Source: Clostridium mobile
GTDB taxonomy: Bacteria; Bacillota; Clostridia; Clostridiales; Clostridiaceae
Direction of reading: 5' to 3'
Assembly: GCF_018918285.1 (NCBI RefSeq)
Contig: NZ_JAHLQF010000004.1
Coordinates: 310,001-374,000, forward strand
DNA: 64,000 bases
Numbering within the stretch: position 1 is the first letter of the stretch; every line of letters starts with the position of its first letter. This document shows positions 50,990 through 60,379 of the stretch, in pieces. The notes below the pieces were generated by a model, which saw nothing but the letters and a program-made list of their open reading frames with translations, ran no database searches and was not told where the DNA came from. The translations under genes and the position numbers were made by a program.

Positions 50990-52369
50990 TTATAATTGAA
51001 AAACCTGATTACATGTCTGATTTAGAAATTCGATATCATGAGAGATAATCATAATACAGTGTCCCCTTTCAGACAATGACTTGATCTGCTTCGATACATT
51101 GATCATTCTTCGGTAATCAAGTCCGCTTGTTGGTTCGTCAAAGATGAGAATCTTTTTTTCAGAAAGAATGGACGTCTCAACTGCCAAACGTTGTTTCTGT
51201 CCTCCAGAAAGTGACATAGGATGCGCATCCTTGTACTTCAGTAGATCAAACTGTTCCAACACATCAAATATCTTTTCATCAGACACTTTCTCATTTCCAA
51301 GTCGGCATTCATTGTAGACACTGTCTGAAAACAACTGATGATTCACATCCTGCATGACCATGCTACAAAGTGCACGTCGTTTCTTCATTTTTAAAGGTTT
51401 TCCATTCCACTTTATTGTACCGCTTTTTTCTTTATGAAGTCCAGCAATACATCTGCATAACGTAGATTTTCCAACACCATTTTTTCCTGTAATTCCTAAG
51501 ATACTGCCTTCCTTAAAACTTAAATTCAAGTTTTTAAATAGAAATTTCCTTTTAAAACCACAGCTCAATCCAGTGATTTCTACATTTACGAAATCCTTGT
51601 CATTGGAGCCATACGAAAGGCATAATGTTTCTTTATGCAGTGTTCTTAATCCCATACTAATTCTCTGATCCTCACTCAATTTGAAAAACTCATCTTTATT
51701 TAATATCTGTTCAATCTTACCATTTCTGATATAGATAGCTCTGTCGATGATATCCTTCAAAAAGAACAAACGATGTTCTGCAATAATGACAGTATGTCCC
51801 CTCTCTTTAATCTTTTTTATAATTTCTGTGAGTCGTTCAATGGCTTCCTGATCAATATTTGCAGTTGGTTCATCAAGTACATAGATTTTTGGATTCATTG
51901 CGTACACTGATGCAAATGCAAGCTGCTGCTTTTCTCCACCAGACATTGAGAATACACTTCTGCCTGTTAGATTGTTCACATGCAGATCGCTCACTACCTT
52001 CTGAAATCTTTTCTTAATAAAGTTAGTATCCATCCCTTCATTTTCTAGTCCAAAAACAATTTCAGCATCTGACTGGGTATGAAAAAACTGTGACTTTGGA
52101 TTTTGAAATACGGAACTAATGTATTTTGCAATCTCATACATTCTCATATTTCCAATGGTCTTACCTCGGTAAATGACCTCACCATTCAGCGTGCCCTGAT
52201 TATAAAAATGGGGAATCAAACCGTTAATCACTTTGGTAAGTGTGGTTTTTCCGCATCCACTCTCTCCACATAAAAGAATACATTCTCCTGGTTGAATATC
52301 CAAATTGATATGTTCTAAAGAAGGCATCTGCTTTGTATAACTAAACGAAACATCTTTTACTTTTAACAT
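50990..52369 (-). CDS. ECF transporter ATPase, two fused cassettes
   Basis: 459 residues from ATG 52369 (TAGGAGGTGTACTGT). Two ABC cassettes in one chain: Walker A GESGCGKTT, signature MSGGEKQQLAF, Walker B YVLDEPTANID; and Walker A GKNGVGKST, signature LSGGQKQRLAVE, Walker B LIFDEPTSGLD. This is the EcfA-EcfA' pair as a fusion. It powers a micronutrient importer with the T and S proteins upstream. Same operon as the T component (4 bases away). Confidence 0.9.
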   Translation of the reverse strand: MLKVKDVSFSYTKQMPSLEHINLDIQPGECILLCGESGCGKTTLTKVINGLIPHFYNQGTLNGEVIYRGKTIGNMRMYEIAKYISSVFQNPKSQFFHTQSDAEIVFGLENEGMDTNFIKKRFQKVVSDLHVNNLTGRSVFSMSGGEKQQLAFASVYAMNPKIYVLDEPTANIDQEAIERLTEIIKKIKERGHTVIIAEHRLFFLKDIIDRAIYIRNGKIEQILNKDEFFKLSEDQRISMGLRTLHKETLCLSYGSNDKDFVNVEITGLSCGFKRKFLFKNLNLSFKEGSILGITGKNGVGKSTLCRCIAGLHKEKSGTIKWNGKPLKMKKRRALCSMVMQDVNHQLFSDSVYNECRLGNEKVSDEKIFDVLEQFDLLKYKDAHPMSLSGGQKQRLAVETSILSEKKILIFDEPTSGLDYRRMINVSKQIKSLSERGHCIMIISHDIEFLNQTCNQVFQL

Positions 52370-52381
52370 ACAGTACACCTC

Positions 52382-53053
52382 CTAAAATAATATAATAAGA
52401 ATCGTAATAATCAGCACTGAAAATAGTGAAATCATATAATCTCTACTTTGTAATTTCAAATCAACCATCGATGTCTTCTTTGCTGGGTTGTCAATTCCTC
52501 TTGTGATAGCAGCTTCGGATAGTTCATCAACTGTATTCGTAGCTGAAATCATTAGCGGAACAATAATACTGCTAATTTTCTCGGCTGTATTCATATTTTT
52601 CAGTTTCATTGCATCATTGATATAGCGAATCTCTTCCTTAATGGCCGGAAAATATCGCAGAGTAATAGATAAAGAGATAATTAGTTGCTCCGGACAGTGC
52701 ATCCTGCGTAGTGCTGTAATCATTTCATACATCGTCATTGACTTTACAATCAGATATCCAATCATCAAACAGGGAAGCATTTTCAATGCGTAATTCACCA
52801 TAATAGAAAAAGACATAGCAATCACTTTAGGTGAATTGGGCAATATAAAACGAAGCAAGCCAAAAAGAATAAAATACACAACAAAAAAGCGAATGGTTGC
52901 TCTCGTCATTTTATGGTACAGCATCAAGGCTGAAACATATAGCAATAGTAATCCAATTCCCTCAACAGAAGAAATATTGAAAATAGCGATATTTGCAATC
53001 AAAAGCAGGAACAGTCCTGCTCTTGGATCGATTTTATTTTGTACAGTATCCAT
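52382..53053 (-). CDS. ECF transporter T component
   Basis: 223 residues, six hydrophobic segments. EcfT motifs: ALRRMHCPEQLIISLSITLRYFPAIKEEIRYINDAMKLK, and ELSEAAITRGIDNPAKKTS (coupling helices with the A-R-G motifs). It connects the S protein to the ATPase. The start overlaps the S gene stop. Confidence 0.9.
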   Translation of the reverse strand: MDTVQNKIDPRAGLFLLLIANIAIFNISSVEGIGLLLLYVSALMLYHKMTRATIRFFVVYFILFGLLRFILPNSPKVIAMSFSIMVNYALKMLPCLMIGYLIVKSMTMYEMITALRRMHCPEQLIISLSITLRYFPAIKEEIRYINDAMKLKNMNTAEKISSIIVPLMISATNTVDELSEAAITRGIDNPAKKTSMVDLKLQSRDYMISLFSVLIITILIILF

Positions 53054-53643
53054 TAGATAATCCCAGCCTTTTCAAAGTGCTTTTTGAAAATAGCTTTTGC
53101 AATCAGAATTCCAACAAAAGAAAAAACAACTGTGGCAACAATCATTACTACCAGCATCTCAGTTGATGCAAATCCTGATAATGTGTTTATATAATCTGCG
53201 GGCATTCCCTGAGACTGAATCTGTGCAAAGAATGATTCCTTAAATAACCAGACTGGCAATGGTGATCCTATCATTCCTAAAGAAAAAAACATAAAAGAAA
53301 ATGTATTTCCCTTAAAACTATTGTATTTGGTTACAATTCTGATAATCTCTCCAATGATACATCCGCTTCCAAAGGTAATCAGAATGACTGGTGTAAACTG
53401 ACCTGTAACAAAGTAGATCAATGCTGTAATACTCCCCATTATGAGAATAGCCCCCGGTTTTTGAACTTTAGCGCACAGTAACATATATGGGATACCTGTA
53501 AACAGTGCGATCATAGCAGGCATAAGAATCCACATGATTGGTATAATCCCCATTATCATGAAAATAAAATTGATAATAAAGTAAATGGCTGAATAAATAC
53601 CAATACTGATAAGATCCTTTCCTGTTAATTTGTTTGAATTCAT
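53053..53643 (-). CDS. ECF transporter S component (MptD/Trep_Strep family)
   Basis: 196 residues, about five to six membrane helices: LISIGIYSAIYFIINFIFMIMGIIPIMWILMPAMIALFTGIPYMLL is typical of the MptD-like putative S components. Substrate not known; the linked AraC regulator, exporter-fold ABC pair, DtxR-type box and nearby Fe-siderophore genes suggest a metal chelate or related compound. Strong AGGAAGGAGACG site. First gene of the S-T-A operon. Confidence 0.82.
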   Translation of the reverse strand: MNSNKLTGKDLISIGIYSAIYFIINFIFMIMGIIPIMWILMPAMIALFTGIPYMLLCAKVQKPGAILIMGSITALIYFVTGQFTPVILITFGSGCIIGEIIRIVTKYNSFKGNTFSFMFFSLGMIGSPLPVWLFKESFFAQIQSQGMPADYINTLSGFASTEMLVVMIVATVVFSFVGILIAKAIFKKHFEKAGII

Positions 53644-54050
53644 AAATACGTCTCCTTCCTCAGTTAGTTATACCTAACTTCAGGTATGATTATAAAACTT
53701 TTACGTATTCATTTCTTCTCCATATCGTCTTTTTTTATCCATTTGGTCATTTTTTTATTGATTTGGTAATTTTATGTATTTAAAAACGCAACCATTTATA
53801 CAATGATTGCGTTTTCCATTGCCTGTTGACAATTAGCAGTAAGAAAGGGAGGAGGGCTAAATTAATTATTAAGGAAATTCAAAATTAAACAATAGGTTTA
53901 TTGGTTCTTACACATCTAATCAAACAAAATTTTGGATTATAAACGAATATGGCTATTTGGAACTCCATTTAAAATATGTTATTATTATTAAAAGACTTTT
54001 TACTAATGTAGAGTAAATAAAATCAACTTTAAAAAACACAGGAGATTTGT
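53644..54050. other. 407-base intergenic region
   Basis: Holds a DtxR-like palindrome (53662-53679) close to the ECF operon start, an orphan hairpin AAAACGCAA/TTGCGTTTT (53783-53815) and short broken frames. No intact gene. Confidence 0.5.
53662..53679. promoter_or_regulatory. DtxR-type metal box
   Basis: AGTTAGTTATACCTAACT is a near-perfect palindrome resembling DtxR/MntR boxes (TTAGGTTAGCCTAA type), about 20 bases ahead of the first ECF gene. The 54051-54431 DtxR-family gene next door is its natural regulator. Confidence 0.6.
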
Positions 54051-54431
54051 ATGGAAAAACTTACTTTTGTAATGGAAAATTATTTAGAAGCTATCTATGA
54101 GTTATCAAAAGAGGGCAAAGGAGTTAAAATGACTCGTATAGCAGAAAAGCTTGGAGTAACTAAAGCCAGCACTAATAGCGCTATGGTAACTTTAGCTGAA
54201 AAGGGACTTATAACCAATGAAAAATACAAGGAAATATTTTTAACTTCTTTAGGCTTAGAAATAGCTAGATCTACATCTAAAAAGCATCACATTATTAAAG
54301 ATTTTTTTATAAAAATTCTAAACATTGATAGTTCTATTGCAGATGAAGACGCTTGTGCTATAGAACACGTTATTAGTTCAGATTCTGTTTACGCTATGCA
54401 AAAATTTCTTTTGGAACATGAGAATAGGTAA
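54051..54431 (+). CDS. DtxR/MntR family metal-dependent regulator
   Basis: 126 residues. MENYLEAIYELSKEGKGVKMTRIAEKLGVTKASTNSAMVTLAEKGLITNEKYKEIFLTSLGLEIAR is the DtxR/MntR winged helix; the C-terminal part with HHIIKDFFIKIL and DEDACAIEHVIS matches the metal-binding and dimer helices (E-x-x-C/H positions). It lacks the SH3-like third domain. Probably iron- or manganese-responding and placed between two metal-uptake units, which suggests it regulates both. Confidence 0.85.
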   Translation: MEKLTFVMENYLEAIYELSKEGKGVKMTRIAEKLGVTKASTNSAMVTLAEKGLITNEKYKEIFLTSLGLEIARSTSKKHHIIKDFFIKILNIDSSIADEDACAIEHVISSDSVYAMQKFLLEHENR

Positions 54432-54437
54432 AAAACA

Positions 54438-54480
54438 ACGACTCAAAATTGCTTTAGCGATTTTAAGTCGTTAATTTTTT
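54438..54480. terminator. bidirectional terminator
   Basis: AACGACT-c-AAAAT / ATTTT-a-AGTCGTT with poly-T on the plus strand, between convergent DtxR-family and ABC exporter genes. Confidence 0.75.
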
Positions 54481-54485
54481 TACCT

Positions 54486-56210
54486 TTAAGATACCTGACT
54501 TCTATAAAGCATAGCATAAGTTCCTCTAGAACGAATCAGCTCATCATGGGTTCCCGTTTCTTTAATGCCTGTTCTTTCTAGAACTACAATTTTATCTGCA
54601 TTACGAATAGTTGATAATCTATGGGCAATTACTATAGTTGTTCGATCTTTTGAAATTTCATCTAATGCAGCTTGGATTTCTTTCTCTGTTTTTGTATCAA
54701 GAGCTGACGTGGCTTCATCTAAAATAAGAATAGGTGAATTTCTAAGAATTGCTCTAGCTATAGAAATTCTCTGTTTCTGTCCTCCAGAAAGACGTACTCC
54801 ACGCTCACCTATTATGGTATCATAACCATTTTCTAAATTTTCAATAAAATCATGAGCATTAGCTGCCTTCGAAGCCTCAAGAATCTGCTCCCTAGTAGCT
54901 TCTTTCCAGCCATAAACAATATTTTCATAAATTGTTCCGTTAAATAAAAAGGTGTCCTGTAAAACCATGCTTATATTATCCCTAAGACTCTTTAAAGTTA
55001 CATCTTTAATATCCATTCCGTCGATTAAAATGCTTCCATTCTGAGGATCATAAAAGCGATTTAAAAGGCTGGCTATTGTGGTTTTACCAACTCCAGTTGC
55101 CCCAACAAAGGCTACAGTTTCTCCCGGATTTACTTTTAAATTTATATTTTTCAAAACATTTATCTCATCATTATAGGAGAAAGCAACTTCCTTGAACTCA
55201 ACTTCTCCTTTAACCCTAGGCATTTTCTTTGCATTAACTTTCTCTTTAACATCTGGAATTTCATCCATAACCTCAAAGACACGCCTGCACCCTGCAAGTG
55301 CGTTACCTGACATTTCCATAAGCCTTGAAAAACTCTTTATAGGTCCATAAAACATGCCAAGATACATAGAAAATCCTACAATATCTCCAATGTTAATTTC
55401 TCCTCTTGAAACCATAAATCCGCCAAATATTATAACTATAACAGAACCTAAAGCTGTGAAAAATGCAAGAAGCGGGAAAGTGGTTTCAAAAAAGAAGCTT
55501 GCCTTTAAGTATGCTTTACTATGTTTCATAGAAAGGTTCTTAACCCTTTTTTCTTCTCTTTCCTGTTGATTGAATATCTGTATTTCTTTAATTCCAGAAA
55601 AATTATCTTGAACAGTACCAGAAAGTTCTCCTCTAATCATAGAATTCTGCTTCCATATAGGGGAAAGATGCTTACTCTGCCAAAGAGTAATCATAATAAG
55701 AAAAGGAATAGTAACAAGACTTAAAAAAGCTAACTTTACATTAATAGAAAATAATAATATCCCAACACCTACGAAAGTCAATATATTAACAACAAAATCA
55801 GGAATTACGTGAGCTAAAAGAATCTCTACCTCCATAACATCATTAATAACTCTGCTAGTTAAATCTCCTGTACGACTTTTATTAAAATATTTAAGCCCCA
55901 TATGCTGAAGCTTAGAGTAAAGTTCTGTTCTCATATCTGCAACATAATGCAAAGCTGCATGATGGTTTAAATATCCTGAAATAGAACTTCCAGCTGATTG
56001 AAGTACAGTTGCAACTAAAAGCATCAATCCTATTCGTAAAGATTGAGCTCCAAAATCAGCGCTTCCTTCTGTTGCTATACTTGTAAGCTCTCTTAAAGCC
56101 CAGGGATGATAAAATCCTGCTATAGTAGAAATAATAACAGCTATTAACGCTAATATTAAATAAATCCAATATTTTCTGGCCCCTATAAAAATACGTAAGG
56201 TAGTTTTCAT
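54486..56210 (-). CDS. ABC exporter (permease-ATPase) linked to siderophore genes
   Basis: 574 residues. Six-helix domain and ATPase with GATGVGKTT, signature LSGGQKQRISIARAILRNSP, Walker B ILILDEATSALDTKTE. A single-chain homodimeric type. Its start overlaps the FepC-like stop by 4 bases, so it is in the importer operon. It may move a siderophore or its product (export of an apo-siderophore, or uptake like YbtPQ); it is not one of the typical importer subunits. Confidence 0.85.
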   Translation of the reverse strand: MKTTLRIFIGARKYWIYLILALIAVIISTIAGFYHPWALRELTSIATEGSADFGAQSLRIGLMLLVATVLQSAGSSISGYLNHHAALHYVADMRTELYSKLQHMGLKYFNKSRTGDLTSRVINDVMEVEILLAHVIPDFVVNILTFVGVGILLFSINVKLAFLSLVTIPFLIMITLWQSKHLSPIWKQNSMIRGELSGTVQDNFSGIKEIQIFNQQEREEKRVKNLSMKHSKAYLKASFFFETTFPLLAFFTALGSVIVIIFGGFMVSRGEINIGDIVGFSMYLGMFYGPIKSFSRLMEMSGNALAGCRRVFEVMDEIPDVKEKVNAKKMPRVKGEVEFKEVAFSYNDEINVLKNINLKVNPGETVAFVGATGVGKTTIASLLNRFYDPQNGSILIDGMDIKDVTLKSLRDNISMVLQDTFLFNGTIYENIVYGWKEATREQILEASKAANAHDFIENLENGYDTIIGERGVRLSGGQKQRISIARAILRNSPILILDEATSALDTKTEKEIQAALDEISKDRTTIVIAHRLSTIRNADKIVVLERTGIKETGTHDELIRSRGTYAMLYRSQVS

Positions 56211-57049
56211 ATGGCTACTGCCTCCTTTTCCTTTAATTTCACTTCCTCATTTTCATCTATATTTTCATCTATAATATCATAAGTAATACATACTGGACGA
56301 TTGCTCTTAGGCTCAATAACAACATCAGCATTGATGTTAAAAGTTTTTCTAAGAACCTCTGGAGTCATCACTTCCTCAGGAGTTCCATGTTTTATTATAG
56401 ATCCTTTTTGAATAGCAATAATATAGTCAGAAAATCTTGCAGCAAGATTTAAATCATGAAGTACCATAACAATAGTACACTCTTGATTACGGTTAAGCTC
56501 ATATAAAAGTTTTAAAACCTCTAATTGGTGAGCAAGATCAAGGTAAGTAGTAGGTTCATCTAATAAAATTAAATCAGTTTGTTGTGCTAAAGCCATAGCA
56601 ATCCAAACTCTCTGTCTTTGCCCTCCTGATAAAGCATCAACTTCTCTTCTCTCAAAGTCACTTAACTTAGTTGCAGCTAAAGCCCATTTAACAATTCTTT
56701 TATCTTCCTCCGTGAGATTTCCAAAACCTTTTTGATGTGGAAAACGTCCATATGCAACTAACTCGCCTACAGTAAGTCCACTTGGTGCAGTAGGAGTTTG
56801 AGGAAGTATTGCCATCTTTTTAGCTATTTCTTTTGTAGGTAATTTACTTATATCTTGTCCAATTAGATGTACTATACCCTTCTTAGGCTTTAATATACGT
56901 CCAACCGCTTTCAGAATAGTTGATTTACCACAGCCATTTGCTCCTATAATAGAAGTTATCTTTCCCTTTGGTATCTGCATATTTAATTCCTTTACAATGA
57001 GAATATCATCATAAGCTATATCTAAATTTTTAGTTTCAATACTTTTCAT
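56207..57049 (-). CDS. FecE/FepC-like ABC importer ATPase
   Basis: 280 residues. Walker A GANGCGKST, Q-loop ILPQTP, signature LSGGQRQRVWIAMALAQQTDLILLDEPTTYLDLAHQ, H-loop LHDLNLA: the FecCD-type iron/B12 importer ATPase. Energises uptake of an Fe(III)-siderophore through the two permeases upstream. Confidence 0.93.
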   Translation of the reverse strand: MKSIETKNLDIAYDDILIVKELNMQIPKGKITSIIGANGCGKSTILKAVGRILKPKKGIVHLIGQDISKLPTKEIAKKMAILPQTPTAPSGLTVGELVAYGRFPHQKGFGNLTEEDKRIVKWALAATKLSDFERREVDALSGGQRQRVWIAMALAQQTDLILLDEPTTYLDLAHQLEVLKLLYELNRNQECTIVMVLHDLNLAARFSDYIIAIQKGSIIKHGTPEEVMTPEVLRKTFNINADVVIEPKSNRPVCITYDIIDENIDENEEVKLKEKEAVAI

Positions 57050-57059
57050 AGAAACCTCC

Positions 57060-58073
57060 TTAATTTGACTTTACTAATAGGTATAAGAAATAAGGTGTAG
57101 TTAATACAGTAATAACAATTCCTGTAGGAACATCAGCCCCAAGACTTATAGTTCTAGTAATAGTGTCTGATAATAGAATAATTATTGAGCCTACTAAAGA
57201 TGCCGTAGGAATCAATAGTTTATGATTTGAGCCTACAAACTTCCTTGCCATATGTGGAGAAATCATTCCAACAAAAAAGAAGTTTCCACCTAAGGCTACA
57301 CTACCTGACGATAGAGCAACAGCTGCTACAGCTAGACCTATGAATTCTCTCTTTACTGCTACTCCTAAGCCTGTTGCCGTTTGATTGCCAAGGTTTAAAG
57401 TATTCAAAGTACGAGATTTATAAAGTACATATAAAAACAGAATCAATATCCAAGGTGCAAGAATAGAAATATACGTCCAATTGTCTCCCCAAAGACTTCC
57501 TGCACTCCATCTTTGAACAAAATCCATCTGTTTTTCATCTAGCTTTAAAGTAAGCATCATAGTAACAGCACTATATCCACTTCCAACAGCTACCCCTGTC
57601 AAAATTAATTCTGTAGGTGATATATTTTTTCCTCTTCTATAGGAAAGTAAAAATATCAACGCAGCTGCTGTCATTCCACCTATAAAAGCTAAAAGTGGGA
57701 GAGCAATAGCTGAAGGTACACTGTCCACCTTAAAAATAACTATAAACAATAATACAAATAACCCAGAGCCAGAACTTATTCCTAAAGTTCCAGGGCTAGC
57801 CATATCATTGCGAAGTAAACTCTGCATTACACATCCGGATGTTCCTATACCAATACCTACAAGAATAGTTAATACAATACGAGGAAGACGAAAATCATAT
57901 ACTATAAGATTTTGTTTAGCTGTACCTTTTCCAATAAGAACATTAAAAACTTCCAAAGGAGAGAGATTCATTTTACCTGAATTCACGCTTATTACTGCCA
58001 CAACTAACAGAACAATGGTAAGTATCAAAATAATAGTTAAGCCGCGTGAAACTGAATAGCCCTTTTTCTTCAT
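57060..58073 (-). CDS. FecD-like iron-siderophore permease
   Basis: 337 residues, about ten membrane helices, with RLPRIVLTILVGIGIGTSGCVMQSLLRNDMASPGTLGISSGSG and GMISPHMARKFVGSNHKLLIPTASLVGSIIILLSDTITR, the FecCD permease signatures. It pairs with the 58070-59098 protein and overlaps its stop by 4 bases. Confidence 0.93.
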   Translation of the reverse strand: MKKKGYSVSRGLTIILILTIVLLVVAVISVNSGKMNLSPLEVFNVLIGKGTAKQNLIVYDFRLPRIVLTILVGIGIGTSGCVMQSLLRNDMASPGTLGISSGSGLFVLLFIVIFKVDSVPSAIALPLLAFIGGMTAAALIFLLSYRRGKNISPTELILTGVAVGSGYSAVTMMLTLKLDEKQMDFVQRWSAGSLWGDNWTYISILAPWILILFLYVLYKSRTLNTLNLGNQTATGLGVAVKREFIGLAVAAVALSSGSVALGGNFFFVGMISPHMARKFVGSNHKLLIPTASLVGSIIILLSDTITRTISLGADVPTGIVITVLTTPYFLYLLVKSN

Positions 58074-59098
58074 TCAAATTCCCTCCTTTGTTTCCTTGTA
58101 AGATAAAGAAAATACGGAACCCCTATAATAGCAAAAATAATTCCAATGGGAGTTTCATAAGGCTTATTAATAAGCCTTCCAACTAAATCTGCTGCCACAG
58201 TAATCAAAGCTCCATATAATCCTGAAGCTGGAATAATGTATCTATAATCTACCCCTATAAGGTAGCGGACAATATGAGGTACTATTAACCCTACAAAACC
58301 AACAGGTCCAACAACAATTACAGAAAGGCCTGTAAGTATTAAAACAACTACAGTAGAAATAGCTTTAACCTTCTTAGTATTAAGTCCAAGACCTATAGCT
58401 GCATCATCTCCAAGGTTTAAAAGAGTAATTGAAGGTGATATAATAAGAGCTGTAATTATACCTACAATAAAAAATGGGAAAACTATAGCAAGTTCACTCC
58501 ATTTAGCACCTGCTGTTCCTCCAGCAGTCCAATAAGCTAAAGCATGCCCAAGTCTATATTTAATAGAAAGATATTGACTAAAAGCACCAAATAACATTGA
58601 TATAGAAATACCTGCCAAAACAAGTCTCTGTGGTTTCATGCCTCCTCTGCCAATAGACGCAATAAAATAAGTCATACCTGTAGTAACAGCTGCACCAATA
58701 CAAGCAAAAATCATCATCTGTCCATAACTTCCACCAGGTAAAAATGCCATACAAAAAGCTATAGCAAAAGCAGCACCGCTACTTATACCCATAAGTCCAG
58801 AATCAGCAAGAGGATTTCTTGTAGTTCCCTGCATTATAGCACCACATATGGAAAGGCTTGCCCCAATAATTATATTAGCTGCTATACGAGGAAGTCGGAG
58901 AGTTCGAATAATCTGGTGTTCAGTTAAAGAAGAGTCAAAATTAAAAATGGCTCCCCAAGCTGTAGACAAATTCATATCAGCAGCACCAAAGGAAATTGAT
59001 GCTGCTGACATAATCACCAGCAAAACCACCCCTGCAATCATATAGATTGTAAAATTCAAAGCCCCTAATTGTCGCTTTTTATTATAGGTATTTTGCAT
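58070..59098 (-). CDS. FecC-like iron-siderophore permease
   Basis: 342 residues, about ten helices. LRLPRIAANIIIGASLSICGAIMQGTTRNPLADSGLMGISSGAAFAI and GLIVPHIVRYLIGVDYRYIIPASGLYGALITVAADLVGRLI are FecCD signatures. Forms the heterodimeric channel with the downstream permease. Confidence 0.93.
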   Translation of the reverse strand: MQNTYNKKRQLGALNFTIYMIAGVVLLVIMSAASISFGAADMNLSTAWGAIFNFDSSLTEHQIIRTLRLPRIAANIIIGASLSICGAIMQGTTRNPLADSGLMGISSGAAFAIAFCMAFLPGGSYGQMMIFACIGAAVTTGMTYFIASIGRGGMKPQRLVLAGISISMLFGAFSQYLSIKYRLGHALAYWTAGGTAGAKWSELAIVFPFFIVGIITALIISPSITLLNLGDDAAIGLGLNTKKVKAISTVVVLILTGLSVIVVGPVGFVGLIVPHIVRYLIGVDYRYIIPASGLYGALITVAADLVGRLINKPYETPIGIIFAIIGVPYFLYLTRKQRREFE

Positions 59099-59123
59099 AT
59101 TTATTTTCCTTTCTTAATTAGAA

Positions 59124-60056
59124 TCATTTAGCTAGTGAATTTATTGCATTAACCATATAGTCAAGTTGTTCAGTAAGACTTGTAACATCAGAATAAAAGA
59201 AAAGTCCTGCATAATGTCCTGGAATTTCTACAACTCTGACTTCTGCAACAGCAGGAATGCTTTTCCAAATTTCTGTCTTTGCATAATCAGACTCTTTACC
59301 TTCTTGCTTAAACCATAATATATAGTCACCAAAATACTCATGAGCTACTTCATAACTTATAGATCCGCGTCCTTCTCCTGATTTTTCTATAAGTTCTTTA
59401 AGCTTGTCTGGATATTTAAGTCCAAGATATTCATATACTAAAGTACCACCTCTAGATCCTGTCTCATAATATATGCCACTCCACTCACCAGTAGCTCCCC
59501 AGTCTTCCAAAATGCTGAAAGTTTTACCTTCAAATGTATTACCTTTAAGAATTTTCTTCCCATCTGTAAGTTTTTCTTCAAAATTAGAAACTGCCTTCTC
59601 TGCTTCAGTAGTACGTCCTGTAGCTTCTCCTATGGCTTTTATACGCTCAAGGGAATCCATATCTCCTTCTGGAATAACAAGAACTGGAGCTATTTTGCTG
59701 AATTTATCAAAGTCTGCTTCATCATATGTAATGATAAGATCTGGTTCTAAAGCCATAACTTCTTCTGGCTCCCACTTTTCAATTTTTGTAGAAGCTATAA
59801 GAGTATCATAAAAAGGCATACTTTCTTGTGCCCAAGCATTATATCCAACTAAGTTTAACCCTAAAGTGACAACGTCCCCAACATACCAATTAGCGATAAC
59901 ACGCTTAGGGTTAGCAGGAACTTCAATATCCCCTTTTACAGTAGATATAGTACGAACAGTTGCTTCTTCTTTCTCTGCATTTTTAGATGAAGAGCAGCCA
60001 GCAAAAATCATAGCAGTCATAAGTATTGCACAAAATAATGACAAGAATTTTTTCAT
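59124..60056 (-). CDS. Fe-siderophore substrate-binding lipoprotein
   Basis: 310 residues. Lipoprotein signal FLSLFCAILMTAMIFAGC with the lipidated Cys in FAGC; mature FhuD/FepB-like fold with PKRVIANWYVGDVVTLGLNLVGYN, DLIITYDEADF and VVEIPGHYAGLFFYSDVTSL. Binds an iron chelate outside the membrane and hands it to the permeases. First gene of the operon. Confidence 0.92.
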   Translation of the reverse strand: MKKFLSLFCAILMTAMIFAGCSSSKNAEKEEATVRTISTVKGDIEVPANPKRVIANWYVGDVVTLGLNLVGYNAWAQESMPFYDTLIASTKIEKWEPEEVMALEPDLIITYDEADFDKFSKIAPVLVIPEGDMDSLERIKAIGEATGRTTEAEKAVSNFEEKLTDGKKILKGNTFEGKTFSILEDWGATGEWSGIYYETGSRGGTLVYEYLGLKYPDKLKELIEKSGEGRGSISYEVAHEYFGDYILWFKQEGKESDYAKTEIWKSIPAVAEVRVVEIPGHYAGLFFYSDVTSLTEQLDYMVNAINSLAK

Positions 60057-60379
60057 TTTATACCTCTCCCTTATAAATATCTTATATTAATCAAATAACA
60101 CTAACACCTGAGCTATATACAAATGTAAGACTAGTCTAACTTTTTAAAGCGTAGCATTTATAAATTCTCCTGTCAACATCTCAGAAACCACCTTTTCAGA
60201 AGTCATTTTCTATTAAAATAAGAGTAACTTATTGTTTTATAAGAATTAAATGAAAATACTTCTCATCATTATGGATTGCAATTTAAATAAAACGGATTAT
60301 GTTCTTATTGAAAATCTTTCTCAAATGATGCTACAATATTGTTACTTTAAATCAAATAAAAGAGAGGGGTAAAAATTTT
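60057..60379. other. 323-base divergent promoter region
   Basis: AT-rich leader region between the siderophore operon and the AraC gene, with a 10-base perfect palindrome AGACTAGTCT (60128-60137) extended to GTAAGACTAGTCTAAC, a candidate metal-regulator or AraC target. No gene seen. Confidence 0.5.
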
